A stretch of 29,199 bases of DNA from Chersky-265 sp035275285 (lineage in GTDB: Bacteria; Fibrobacterota; Fibrobacteria; UBA11236), in assembly GCA_035275285.1 (NCBI GenBank), contig DATENA010000040.1:1-29199 (forward strand), written 5' to 3'. Both the position numbers and the translations under genes were made by a program. The number at the start of each line of letters is the position of its first letter. The first letter of the stretch is position 1. Under the pieces are notes generated by a model. It made no database searches. It saw only the letters and a list, made by a program, of their open reading frames with translations, and was not told the DNA's origin. Shown piece by piece: positions 1-7,604 of this stretch.

Positions 1-45
1 TCAAGGACCCGGGGGTCAAGGACCCGGGGGTCAAGGACCCGGGGG
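1..45 (+). repeat. 15-bp tandem repeat, three perfect copies
   Basis: The unit tcaaggacccggggg occurs at 1-15, 16-30 and 31-45, and a degenerate fourth copy follows. It is in frame with the histidine kinase and encodes Gln-Gly-Pro-Gly-Gly. The array touches the window edge, so its true copy number is unknown. Confidence 0.95.
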
Positions 46-553
46 CCAGGGCCCCGGCACGGTCCTCCGCAAGCAGCCCTGCGACGTCAACCGCCTTATC
101 GACAAGAGCCTGCTCCTGGCCCAGACCACCTTCAGCAAGAACGTGGTCCTGGAAAAGGACTATGCCGAAATCCCCTTCGTGGACGTGGACGAAACCCAGA
201 TCCAGCAGGTGTTCCTGAACATCCTCGTCAACGCCGGCCAGGCCCTGGGCGAAAAGGGGCGCATCCGCATCCGCACGCGCGCCGAAAACGGCGCAGCCGC
301 GGTCTCCATTTTGGACGACGGCCCCGGCATCGAACCGGAGAACCTGAAGCACATTTTCGAGCCCTTTTTCACCACCAAACCGGTGGGACAGGGCATCGGA
401 TTGGGGCTGCACATCTGTTATCAAATCATCCGCGCCCACCAAGGCGACATCCAGGCCCGTTCCGCAAATGGCCGCGGGGCGGAATTCTTGGTAACGTTAC
501 CCCTGATGACGGCCAAAAACGCGGCCGGAACCGTAGCGGAAAAAGCCGGCTGA
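2..553 (+). CDS. Sensor histidine kinase, C-terminal part (5' end outside window)
   Basis: The frame is open to the left edge, so this is the C-terminal end of a longer protein; the ATG at 143 is internal. It encodes the ATP-binding (HATPase_c) domain of a two-component sensor kinase: an N-box of the type FLNILVNAGQAL, a G1 box DDGPGI, FEPFFTTKP, and a G2 box GIGLGL followed by the usual closing strands. This domain phosphorylates the conserved His of the kinase, which lies upstream and is not seen here. The first 45 bases are three perfect 15-bp repeats coding QGPGG units, placed where the linker between dimerisation helix and ATPase domain normally sits. It ends 39 bases before the sigma-54 response regulator, its probable partner. 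The sensed signal cannot be told from this fragment. Confidence 0.9.
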   Translation, partial: QGPGGQGPGGQGPGGQGPGTVLRKQPCDVNRLIDKSLLLAQTTFSKNVVLEKDYAEIPFVDVDETQIQQVFLNILVNAGQALGEKGRIRIRTRAENGAAAVSILDDGPGIEPENLKHIFEPFFTTKPVGQGIGLGLHICYQIIRAHQGDIQARSANGRGAEFLVTLPLMTAKNAAGTVAEKAG

Positions 554-592
554 AGCGTATCTCCGCTCAGGCCGGGATCGATAGGACAGCAC

Positions 593-2116
593 ATGGACGC
601 CCCAAAACCCACCATCCTCATCGTCGACGACGAACCCGCCATCGTCAGCAGCATCATCCGCTCGCTGGAGGACGAGTACGAATGCCTGGGCGCGCCCAAC
701 GCCGCCGAGGCCCGCAAGCTCTTCGCCGCCCGCAAGATCACCTGCGTGCTCAGCGATCAGCGCATGCCCGGAGAGCCCGGATCGGAATTCCTGGCCTGGG
801 TCAGGCAAACCCACCCGGACACCATGCGCATCCTCATCACCGGCTTCTCGGACTTCGAATCGGTGGTGGCGGCGGTGAACAAAGGCCAGATCTACCATTT
901 CCTGCACAAGCCCTGGGAACCGATCCAATTGGAAGTGGTGATCCGCCAGGCCGTCCAGGTCCACCGGCTCACCGAAGAGAACCAACGCCTCCAGGCCGAA
1001 CTCAAGGCCCGCAACCAGGTGCTGGAACGCGAGAACCTCGTCCTCAAAGCGGATACCATCCAGGCCTCCGCGGCCTTCCGCGATCTCATCGGCCTGAGCG
1101 CCCCCATGCAGCGCCTCAAGGCCAAGCTCCAGGCCCTATTGCAATCGCAAAGCACCGTGCTCATCACCGGAGAATCCGGGACCGGCAAGGAACTGGTGGC
1201 CCGCGCCCTGCACTTCGCGGGCGCGCGCAAGGACAAGGCCTTCGTGGCCCAGAACTGCGCCGCCCTGCCGGACTCGATCCTGGAAAGCGAACTCTTCGGC
1301 CACGTGAAGGGCGCCTTCACCCACGCCGTCGAGACCCGCATCGGCATCATCGAAAGCGCCCATGGCGGCACCCTCTTCCTGGACGAAGTGGGCGACATGT
1401 CCCTTTCCATGCAGGCCAAGCTCCTGCGCTTCCTCCAGGAAGGCGTCATCACCCAGGTGGGCGGCCGCGCGGAAAAGCGCGTCGACGTCCGCGTCATCGC
1501 CGCCACCCACCGGGACCTGGAAGCCATGGTCAAGGACAAGACTTTCCGCGAGGACCTCTATTACCGCCTGGCCGTGGTGCCCCTGCGCACGCCCGCCCTG
1601 CGCGAACGCCGGGACGACATCCCCGTGCTCGCCGAACATTTCCTGCGCAAGAAGGCCGCCAAGCTCGGCAAGCAGACGCCCCGCCTGTCCCCGGAAGCGG
1701 TGGCCCGCCTATCGGCCCACAACTTTCCCGGCAACGTGCGCGAGCTCGAGAACGCCCTGGAATATTCCCTCAACATGATCGGCGATCGGGACGTGCTGCT
1801 TCCCGAAGACCTGCCGGACCGGATCCAGGGCGCTCAGGCCGCCCAAGCCTCCTGGACCACCGGGACCCCCGCCTCCGGACCGGCCAGAGCGGCCGCACCC
1901 GGCGAAGGCGAAGGGACGGGCACGGGCGAACAAGGCCTGGCCGGCCTGCCCAAGGACCTGCTCCTGGACGAAGCGGTGATGTCCCTGGAAGTGGAATGGA
2001 TCAACCGGGCCATGCAGGCCACGGGCGGGAACATTTCCCAGGCGGCCAAGGTGCTGGGCCTGAGCCGCCAGGGGTTGCACAATAAGCTGGCGAAGTACGG
2101 GATACGCGGGGAGTAG
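593..2116 (+). CDS. NtrC-family sigma-54-dependent response regulator
   Basis: A 507-residue transcription activator of the enhancer-binding type, which remodels RNA polymerase-sigma-54 using ATP. The receiver domain spans about 6-117, with acidic pocket D12/D13, phospho-acceptor D55 (VLSDQRMPG), T83 and K106. A probable coiled-coil linker at about 118-150 leads to the AAA+ domain, with Walker A GESGTGKE at 193-200, the sigma-54 contact loop at 240-245 and Walker B LFLDE at 261-265. An Ala/Gly/Pro-rich linker precedes a Fis-type helix-turn-helix at about 470-505 (NISQAAKVLGLSRQGLHNKL). The contact loop reads GAFTHA instead of GAFTGA. The start has an AGGA ribosome site about 7 bases upstream. 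The preceding kinase is the likely cognate sensor; the target genes are unknown. Confidence 0.95.
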   Translation: MDAPKPTILIVDDEPAIVSSIIRSLEDEYECLGAPNAAEARKLFAARKITCVLSDQRMPGEPGSEFLAWVRQTHPDTMRILITGFSDFESVVAAVNKGQIYHFLHKPWEPIQLEVVIRQAVQVHRLTEENQRLQAELKARNQVLERENLVLKADTIQASAAFRDLIGLSAPMQRLKAKLQALLQSQSTVLITGESGTGKELVARALHFAGARKDKAFVAQNCAALPDSILESELFGHVKGAFTHAVETRIGIIESAHGGTLFLDEVGDMSLSMQAKLLRFLQEGVITQVGGRAEKRVDVRVIAATHRDLEAMVKDKTFREDLYYRLAVVPLRTPALRERRDDIPVLAEHFLRKKAAKLGKQTPRLSPEAVARLSAHNFPGNVRELENALEYSLNMIGDRDVLLPEDLPDRIQGAQAAQASWTTGTPASGPARAAAPGEGEGTGTGEQGLAGLPKDLLLDEAVMSLEVEWINRAMQATGGNISQAAKVLGLSRQGLHNKLAKYGIRGE

Positions 2117-2201
2117 TTTTTACGCAGCCGGTTCCGGTTACGGACGCGTGCGCAGCCTAACCCGATCCCTTCCGCGCGCCATCCCACCCGGGAGGAGAAG
2201 A

Positions 2202-2561
2202 TTATTTAGCGGCGGATTTCGTGGTCGCGCGGACGCGGCTGCGCTTAGGCGAAGCGATTTTGCGGGTTCGTTCGAACTGGAAGTGCAGGCGGTGCCCGGT
2301 GGCCTTGGCGATGCGTTCCAAGATGCCCACGGTGGGATTATCCGCCTCGCCGCTTTCGAGCCGCGCGATCACCTGCTGGGACACGCCGAGGCGATCGGCC
2401 AGCCGCTTCTGAGTGAGGCCGGCCGTTTCGCGGAGGTCCCGGATCTGAAGCCCGATGGTGAGCCTATCACGGTAGTGTTCATAGGCCTCACGGAAGGTTT
2501 TGTGCTTGAGCTTGCCTTCGAGGTAGCCCTTGAAGGTGCTGTTCTTATCATCCTTTTTCAT
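2202..2561 (-). CDS. XRE-family helix-turn-helix antitoxin (HigA-like), orphan
   Basis: A 119-residue DNA-binding protein. The start chosen is the ATG at 2561 (MKKDDKNSTF), because the frame upstream has no family character and overlaps the remnant of the toxin gene. The helix-turn-helix is clear at about 35-90: IRDLRETAGLTQKRLADRLG followed by SQQVIARLESG and NPTVGILERIAKATG. A basic tail rich in Lys, Arg and Ala ends the protein. Proteins of this shape are usually the second gene of toxin-antitoxin pairs in which a RelE/HigB-like RNase is encoded first; they neutralise the toxin and repress the operon. Here the toxin frame directly upstream is broken, with its stop only one base before this ATG, so the gene appears to be an orphan antitoxin or a plain regulator. 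Confidence 0.8.
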   Translation of the reverse strand: MKKDDKNSTFKGYLEGKLKHKTFREAYEHYRDRLTIGLQIRDLRETAGLTQKRLADRLGVSQQVIARLESGEADNPTVGILERIAKATGHRLHFQFERTRKIASPKRSRVRATTKSAAK

Positions 2562-2562
2562 C

Positions 2563-2691
2563 TTACTCTCCGTGCGTTTCCTGCGTCTTCTTTTGCAAGG
2601 TGTGGACCAGGACCACCGTGTCCCCCGCATGGAAAAAGAAAAAGATCCCATACTGGCCCGCCGATACGCACTCAAAGAGCCCGCTGGCTCC
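2563..2691 (-). pseudogene. RelE/HigB-type toxin remnant (C-terminal part)
   Basis: Read on the minus strand, 42 codons before a TAA at 2565-2563 encode a C-terminus typical of phage Gp49/HigB-like toxins: GLFECV, then YGIFFFFHAGDTVVLVHT, then LQKKTQETHGE. An in-frame TGA at 2694-2692 cuts it off from any N-terminal part. No frame upstream continues the fold convincingly. The position immediately before the antitoxin, with the stop one base from its ATG, matches the standard HigBA-like gene order. I infer a toxin gene inactivated by frameshift or deletion. Confidence 0.6.
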
Positions 2692-2796
2692 TCAAGCTCG
2701 TCAGGACCGGCACCCATAGCGATTATTCGACGAATGACGCAAACGGCGCCGCGCATGCCCCGCACCGCCATCAGTGCCGGCCTGGCCATGCCCCCT

Positions 2797-2938
2797 TCCT
2801 TCTCGCTTGAGGCGGTATGCCTTGGTCCCCCCGGAATGGGTCAGGACAATAGGAAATTGGACGGTGTGCGCGGGACACACCGCCCAAGGGGATGGAGTAG
2901 GAAGGTTGGCCGGTGAACAGGTTGACCCCGTTCACGAC
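2797..2938 (-). pseudogene. Possible RHS-like protein fragment, frameshifted
   Basis: The gene-free stretch 2692-3017 is not featureless. On the minus strand one frame reads VNGVNLFTGQPSYSIPLGG, which resembles the opening strand of RHS/YD-repeat proteins (VDLFTG, then SYxIPL). After a shift of frame near 2875 another reads AHTVQFPIVLTHSGGTKAY, which fits the strand that normally follows. There is no usable start, and the rest of the protein is absent. This is a by-eye resemblance only. A 7-bp hairpin (2862-2868 with 2876-2882) lies in the same place. Confidence 0.3.
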
Positions 2939-3017
2939 CTTCCCTGGCCCTCCTCCGCCCCCGGACTCGAATAGATTTGAGGAAATGGTCTTGGAGTTTC
3001 AGCCATCCCCAAAGACA

Positions 3018-3293
3018 TCACCCGATCCAATTGCCCGTCTTTCTCCGTAACCGCTCTTTTTCGAGCCGTTCCATAGGTTCATCGGGACGTCGGATCAGCT
3101 TCACCTTTTCCCACCCGACGGAATCCACAAGCCGGATTTGCTTCAATTCCGCCCTGTTTTTTTCAACCTTTTGGCGGGCTATTTCCTTTGGGTCGATCTC
3201 GATTTTTGCGGCCGACGTATCCTTGACTGCCGCGGTAAGCGACGCCGCGCCCCCCAATATCAATCCCCATATGACAAGTCCTGCTCTTCGCAT
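3018..3293 (-). CDS. Small exported hypothetical protein
   Basis: A 91-residue protein with an N-terminal signal peptide (MRRAGLVIWGLILGGAASLTAA, cleavage likely near the Ala-rich end). A highly charged, probably helical mature part of about 65 residues follows, rich in Lys, Arg and Glu. A purine-rich ribosome site (AAGGGGGCAAAGG) abuts the ATG. I recognise no family. It faces away from the TIGR02147 gene, and the two share a 179-base divergent promoter region. It may be a small periplasmic protein; function unknown. Confidence 0.55.
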   Translation of the reverse strand: MRRAGLVIWGLILGGAASLTAAVKDTSAAKIEIDPKEIARQKVEKNRAELKQIRLVDSVGWEKVKLIRRPDEPMERLEKERLRRKTGNWIG

Positions 3294-3331
3294 CCTTTGC
3301 CCCCTTAACAGGATGTTGAAGCCAAGTTCGG

Positions 3332-3346
3332 TTCCATGAAATGGAA
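3332..3346. promoter_or_regulatory. Palindrome in divergent promoter region
   Basis: TTCCAT-GAA-ATGGAA is a perfect 6-bp inverted repeat with a 3-base centre, located between the divergent small exported protein and the first TIGR02147 gene. Its size and position fit an operator for a dimeric repressor, but no binding protein can be assigned. Confidence 0.3.
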
Positions 3347-3392
3347 AGATAAGAACGCCTTTTTTCGTGATTGATTTTTTTTAGGGTGGAAT

Positions 3393-3410
3393 TGCGCCCT
3401 TTTGGGCGCA
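3393..3410 (+). promoter_or_regulatory. Hairpin upstream of first TIGR02147 gene
   Basis: TGCGCCC-TTTT-GGGCGCA forms a perfect 7-bp stem with a four-base loop, about 63 bases before the ATG at 3473. A run of eight T lies 5' of it rather than 3', so on this strand it is not a standard terminator. It could be an operator or a structured leader. Confidence 0.3.
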
Positions 3411-3472
3411 CTGTCACAATACCTGCGGATGCAGTTGGTCAATCGATCCGGAGTCTGTTACTTTTTCCGACC

Positions 3473-4309
3473 ATGACAAGTGTTCAGCCCGATATTTTTC
3501 AATACCTGGATTATCGCGCATACCTGAATGACCTCATCGCATACGAGTGCTCTAAAGGCGAGCGTATTTCCATACGCGCATTGTCCGCCCGCATTCTGCC
3601 GTCACTTTCTGCTTCGGGCCTGCTCTCCGGGGTTCTCAAAGGCAAGAAAAACCTGGGTCCGAATCTGCGGGCGAAGTTCGCCAAAGCCTTCCAGCTCAAG
3701 ACACGGGAATCGCGGTTTTTCGAATTGCTGGTGCAATTCAATCAGGCCGAAAGTCTGCAGGAAAAAAACCAACTCTTCGCCCAACTTTCCCGCTTTCGGC
3801 AATCCCGGGCCAAAGTCATTCTCGAAGGACAGTACCTCTTTTTCAGCCGCTGGTACTTTCCGGTGGTTTGGAATTATTTCGGCATCAATCAGAAACAAAA
3901 AAATCCGGCGGAAATCGCCGCGGCCCTTTTCCCTCCCCTAACTCCGGCCCAAGTGGAAGAAGCGATTCGACTGCTGTTGGATTTAAAGCTGATCAAGAAA
4001 CTGGCGAACGGGTATTCCGTAACCGAGAATCACATGGCTACCGAAACTGAATTCAGGGGCCTGGTTGCCGCCCAATACAGCGAACAATTTCTTAAATTAG
4101 CCTCGGAGTCGCTGTATCATGTGCCACCAAAATCCCGTCAATTCACCACCATGATTTTCTCATCCTCACGCGCCACCGTGGACATTATCAAGGAAAAGAT
4201 GGCTCTCTTCCAGGAAGAAATCCAGGAAGTCCTGGACAAGGACCCGGGGTCGGAATGCATCCATACCTTTGGAATGCATCTCTACCCGAATACCCGCTCA
4301 CCCGAATGA
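3473..4309 (+). CDS. TIGR02147 family protein, copy 1
   Basis: A 278-residue protein of the TIGR02147 family (its C-terminal part corresponds to DUF4423), expanded in Fibrobacter. Hallmarks are the opening IFQYLDYRAYLNDL, a helix-turn-helix-like N-terminal part ending in SGLLSGVLKGKKNL, then FFELLVQFNQAESLQEKN and a helical C-terminal region with AQVEEAIRLLLDLKLIKK. The ATG at 3473 is preferred over 3371 because it gives exactly the length of the second copy (278 residues) and begins just before the conserved start of the family; no ribosome site is visible at either. The fold suggests a DNA-binding regulator, but no target has been established for this family to my knowledge. It is followed 121 bases later by an exported protein, the same order as in copy 2. 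Confidence 0.85.
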   Translation: MTSVQPDIFQYLDYRAYLNDLIAYECSKGERISIRALSARILPSLSASGLLSGVLKGKKNLGPNLRAKFAKAFQLKTRESRFFELLVQFNQAESLQEKNQLFAQLSRFRQSRAKVILEGQYLFFSRWYFPVVWNYFGINQKQKNPAEIAAALFPPLTPAQVEEAIRLLLDLKLIKKLANGYSVTENHMATETEFRGLVAAQYSEQFLKLASESLYHVPPKSRQFTTMIFSSSRATVDIIKEKMALFQEEIQEVLDKDPGSECIHTFGMHLYPNTRSPE

Positions 4310-4430
4310 CTTTTGGAAATGAATTATGCCTCTGGACCCTTGCCTCAATCGAGGCCGTCAGTATGAAACCCGTGAATTGCCCGACTCACTGAAGTATCGA
4401 TAAAGTCCTCGATTCATCCTTTATCCGAAA

Positions 4431-5276
4431 ATGCAAAAATTGACAAACGTCTTGAGATCAAAGCGAATTTCTGTGATGATACGCTTAGTTTTCATCCTGG
4501 CCCTATTGCACTTTGCTTGTATGGTCAGTCAAGACAGGGGCAGGAACTCCGCCAGTACCAGCGTTACTACTGGTAATCCCACAGGCATCAAGTTGATATT
4601 CCAAAAAGATTCGCTTCCGACGCCGATTTTCGGAACCGTTGACGTTTTCGCCACTACCCAGATTCCGGTTCCAAGTTATCAACCATTGCCTCTATTGCGA
4701 ATTCATGTTTCTGGAGCAACCGAACTCTTTCTTGATTCCGCGGATTTCATAACCATCCCCGACTCCACGTGGCCGAAGGCTTTGGTTGGAAATGATTCGA
4801 CACTTCACTTCAATATTGTGGTCACATGCGATAAAGGCGGGGCAATTATCAGGGATTTCCGATACCAGAAATTCGATGGCAGCACGCTAGCTTCGAAATT
4901 AAGGGACCCAATCTATGAAAATGAATCGCTGCTGGAATTTGTGGATTTAGTTCCCCTTGTTGAAATCAAGTGCCATATCGATACGCAAACTATAAACCCC
5001 TATAAAACGCATTATTTGTTTCAGAGGGGAACCGGTTTTTTCGCAGTGGGAAAAAATGGGTTCTTCTACTTTCCATCTTTGCCAATGGGTTCTTATAATC
5101 TTTCCAAGATTTCTTTTCCCGATGGTGCGCATGGACCAGGATCTAGTAACGATTATTTATTTATTTTAGGATATGCTCCTCCAGCAAGCCCGGGGATATT
5201 GAATGAATTGTCATTTGTTGGAGTAACAGATTCGGTATCGCTTTCAGATTCCCTGAAAGCGATGTTAAAACCCTAG
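4431..5276 (+). CDS. TSVxTGNP exported/lipoprotein-like protein, copy 1
   Basis: A 281-residue protein clearly paralogous to the product of 7605-8426. An N-terminal hydrophobic segment (MIRLVFILALLHFAC) could be a lipoprotein signal, but the residues before Cys are not a standard lipobox. Shared blocks are TSVTTGNPTGI just after the signal, TTQIPVP, a Trp-Pro-Lys motif, and a long block that runs VPLVEIKCHIDTQTINPYK then FFYFPSLPMGSY. The mature part is predicted all-beta by its alternating pattern, with no recognised enzyme motif. The ATG at 4431 lacks a ribosome site, and an in-frame ATG at 4476 is possible. Base composition is notably AT-rich compared with the rest of the window, suggesting acquisition or relaxed selection. 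Role unknown; probably envelope-associated. Confidence 0.75.
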   Translation: MQKLTNVLRSKRISVMIRLVFILALLHFACMVSQDRGRNSASTSVTTGNPTGIKLIFQKDSLPTPIFGTVDVFATTQIPVPSYQPLPLLRIHVSGATELFLDSADFITIPDSTWPKALVGNDSTLHFNIVVTCDKGGAIIRDFRYQKFDGSTLASKLRDPIYENESLLEFVDLVPLVEIKCHIDTQTINPYKTHYLFQRGTGFFAVGKNGFFYFPSLPMGSYNLSKISFPDGAHGPGSSNDYLFILGYAPPASPGILNELSFVGVTDSVSLSDSLKAMLKP

Positions 5277-5312
5277 ACGACTATCAATTTTTACAGGTAA
5301 CTCAACTAAATC

Positions 5313-7214
5313 TTAGTTCGCATGGTCTTTGACCCATGCCCACGCAATTGCGTAGTAGAAAAAGTTCGTGCGCGATCCACTCGCGGGTATCCGGTTAATG
5401 AACGGATCCACGTCAATGTAATACGAACTTCCCGCAGTCAGGCTCCCGGCATCGACATCGACCACTTCGATGTTGCTATTCCAACTATAAGAGCCCTGAG
5501 TGGTACCATTGACCTGCACGGTCAAATCCATGTCGCTCAATGCGTTTGTGCCGCCTCCCACGATGGGATTGCTGTCCCAAGTCAGCACCACACGCAAATG
5601 CTTTCCGGACGGCTTGGGATTGGGGACCAGGTAGTTGAAGCGCTTGTTGGCGGCGGAGAAATCGGAAGCATAAATGGAGTTGGCGGTCATGCCCTTCTCC
5701 GTCGCTGTGTTGCCTGGGGAAACCGAAGTGTGGTTTTGGGCGAAGGACACGGCGTCCGATCCCGAGACCACGCCCGATCCATCGCGCCCATCCGTCGAGT
5801 CGCTCCAATACCCACCGTCCACGTTCTGTGCCGTCAGGATCATGGTCGCTCGCACTTTTTCGGGCCAACCGTTCAATCGTCCGTCGGCGGCAATGATATC
5901 CGCTGCAATTCCGTTTCCAATGGACGCGCTGAGACTGGTTCCGCATCCGACGGTTCCCGATCCCCCTAAGCAGGTCGTCGCGAAGTCCGATCCCGAGGAG
6001 GGAATTCCAGGCACCACCAAATGGGGCATCTCCCGATCACGGGCGCAATTGGCACCGTTCCCCGCAATGCAGCTTCCGTATACGGGAGGAGGATTCTTGG
6101 TTTGCGTGCAATTCGCAAGTTCATAAGTATTGTTGCTGGTATGACGGACGTTGCCCACACTGATCGCGTTGTAACATTGCCAATTGGTCTCATACTGGTA
6201 ACCCCAATTGGAAGCCGGGTTCACGAAAACGGGATATGGATAACGGTACGCGAAATCATCCATGACCAGGAATTCCGCATACGTGCTATGGAAGGCCACG
6301 GTTTCGCCACGCGACCTGCTCAAGCTTACGGTTTGGATCGCATTGTCTATTATGTAATTCACATCTGAAGAGCCGTCGAAGGTCAGGCTTTTGCGATGAT
6401 AGAAGATCGCCGAAGGAGCCGTCGAGACCAGAGTCCTGAACATGGCATGCGTATGGCGGATATCGTCCTGATCGCTCGTGGTGGAGGCGTCCCAGGTTGC
6501 GGAGATCCCGAGACAGCTTAGGAAGGATGACGTCAGACCCCATTCGAAGGTGGCCGCGTGAACGCCGGAACCGGCACCAGAGGGAACCGAACCGGGATTG
6601 TATGCGGACGCGGACAAGGTCGCCAATTCCACACTGGCGCCCACCTCTTCCCGGAATTCCTCCATCCCTCCTACATCCTCATCGGATTTCATCGCTTCCA
6701 ACTGGGTCCTGCCGACTAGGCAAACCGCCTTGCCGGTGCCATCGACCTCCATGGATTGCATTCCGTATCGGGCGGCAAGCTTTTCCAAGCTGACCACCGG
6801 AGCCAGCTCTGCAGCCGCTTTGCTGCTGGCCCGCAATTGCTCCGGGGAATAGCGCGTCTTATCCGGGTAGGATATAGGCGGATATTTCGCATGCAATACG
6901 ATCCTAACCTTGTCGGAGGAGCCCATCCTCTCCACCTTGGCCTTCAATCCAGCGCTTAGAGATCCCAGTTGGCTTCGGCTGGCCTGAGCCTCCTGGCTCT
7001 CCAGGCTCAAAAGGTCTTGTTTGGAAAAGAGTACGCCACTTTTTTTCAGAACCACTTTCCCCGTCGCAGGATCCAGCGCCTTTTCCATTTTAAGGACCGC
7101 TCCGGGAAGTGCAACGGGGAATTCCATGTAACGCATGGAGACGGCTGATTCCCGTCCCGATGCAAGCCAAACCGATATCGCACAAATCGCGTGCGCCTTA
7201 AAAATGGTATTCAT
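5313..7214 (-). CDS. Secreted subtilisin-like (S8) serine protease with Glu at the Asp position
   Basis: A 633-residue exported protein. The start is the ATG at 7214, preceded by AAGGGGAATAAC and followed by a signal-like segment (IFKAHAICAISVWLASG). Residues 30-200 look like an N-terminal prodomain. The catalytic core of a subtilase is visible. GVHAATFEWG carries Glu224 where families have Asp. RHTHAMFRTLVSTAP gives His254 by spacing to the Ala-Pro pair. FVNPASNWG holds the oxyanion Asn336, NAISVGNV follows, and GCGTSLSAS holds Ser427. After about 520 comes a beta-sandwich typical of subtilase C-termini (LRVVLTWDSNP, then LSDMDLTVQVNG). It lies between the two regulator/exported-protein modules. 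Glu in place of Asp is used by sedolisins (S53), but the remaining motifs are S8-like, so it is either an atypical active enzyme or an inactive relative. Confidence 0.8.
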   Translation of the reverse strand: MNTIFKAHAICAISVWLASGRESAVSMRYMEFPVALPGAVLKMEKALDPATGKVVLKKSGVLFSKQDLLSLESQEAQASRSQLGSLSAGLKAKVERMGSSDKVRIVLHAKYPPISYPDKTRYSPEQLRASSKAAAELAPVVSLEKLAARYGMQSMEVDGTGKAVCLVGRTQLEAMKSDEDVGGMEEFREEVGASVELATLSASAYNPGSVPSGAGSGVHAATFEWGLTSSFLSCLGISATWDASTTSDQDDIRHTHAMFRTLVSTAPSAIFYHRKSLTFDGSSDVNYIIDNAIQTVSLSRSRGETVAFHSTYAEFLVMDDFAYRYPYPVFVNPASNWGYQYETNWQCYNAISVGNVRHTSNNTYELANCTQTKNPPPVYGSCIAGNGANCARDREMPHLVVPGIPSSGSDFATTCLGGSGTVGCGTSLSASIGNGIAADIIAADGRLNGWPEKVRATMILTAQNVDGGYWSDSTDGRDGSGVVSGSDAVSFAQNHTSVSPGNTATEKGMTANSIYASDFSAANKRFNYLVPNPKPSGKHLRVVLTWDSNPIVGGGTNALSDMDLTVQVNGTTQGSYSWNSNIEVVDVDAGSLTAGSSYYIDVDPFINRIPASGSRTNFFYYAIAWAWVKDHAN

Positions 7215-7534
7215 GTTATTCCCCTTCTTTTTCTCTTTTACTGATTGAATCGGATGGCGGAGAGGCGAGCCTGAACGCCGAAACCTCACCATCAATAGCC
7301 CCGACAATTCAGATTGTCCCATTTGTATCGTTAATGACTCTAGGACGGAAAATGACCGGTAAGCACCGCATGGCTGTGATTCTATCGGGTGGAGAATGGG
7401 GTACTGGTAAGCGGAAATGGGTCTTGGAACTCTGAAGCTGTTGAGATACTGGAATGGTTCAGAAAAAGCCACAAAAACGTGCGAGAGTTCCTCTAATAGC
7501 GAGGCTAAAAAAAGAAACATCCCCGAAAACGATA

Positions 7535-7549
7535 CGCACAAAGTGTGCG
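7535..7549. promoter_or_regulatory. Palindrome CGCACA-AAG-TGTGCG upstream of protease
   Basis: A perfect 6-bp inverted repeat about 320 bases upstream of the protease start. Its half-site extended to TTGTGCGTA recurs at 9404-9412, upstream of the second TIGR02147 gene, and ACGCACA occurs again at 9329-9335. It may be an operator; the binding factor is unknown. Confidence 0.3.
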
Positions 7550-7561
7550 CATTTTCTCGAA

Positions 7562-7600
7562 GAAAAAGGAAAAAGGAAGGTATCAGGGCCTCAATGGCCC
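7562..7600 (-). terminator. Probable terminator after exported protein copy 2
   Basis: Just after the stop at 7605, the minus strand reads GGGCC-ATTGA-GGCCC (7600-7586) and then a T-rich tract interrupted by C (ccttcctttttccttttt). The stem is short but GC-only, and the position is right for ending the two-gene minus-strand operon. Confidence 0.5.
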
Positions 7601-7604
7601 ACGA

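Larger units (their letters stand above)
7215..7604. other. Gene-free stretch between protease and exported protein copy 2
   Basis: About 390 bases without a convincing gene: the open frame upstream of the protease start has no family character and no signal. It holds a probable terminator (7562-7600) for the minus-strand exported protein and the palindrome at 7535-7549. The rest is probably leader and promoter of the protease. Confidence 0.5.

Noticed and set aside
7215..7541. N-terminal extension of the subtilisin-like protease to 7541
   Set aside because: The extension has no ribosome site or signal, whereas ATG 7214 has both and starts a signal peptide.
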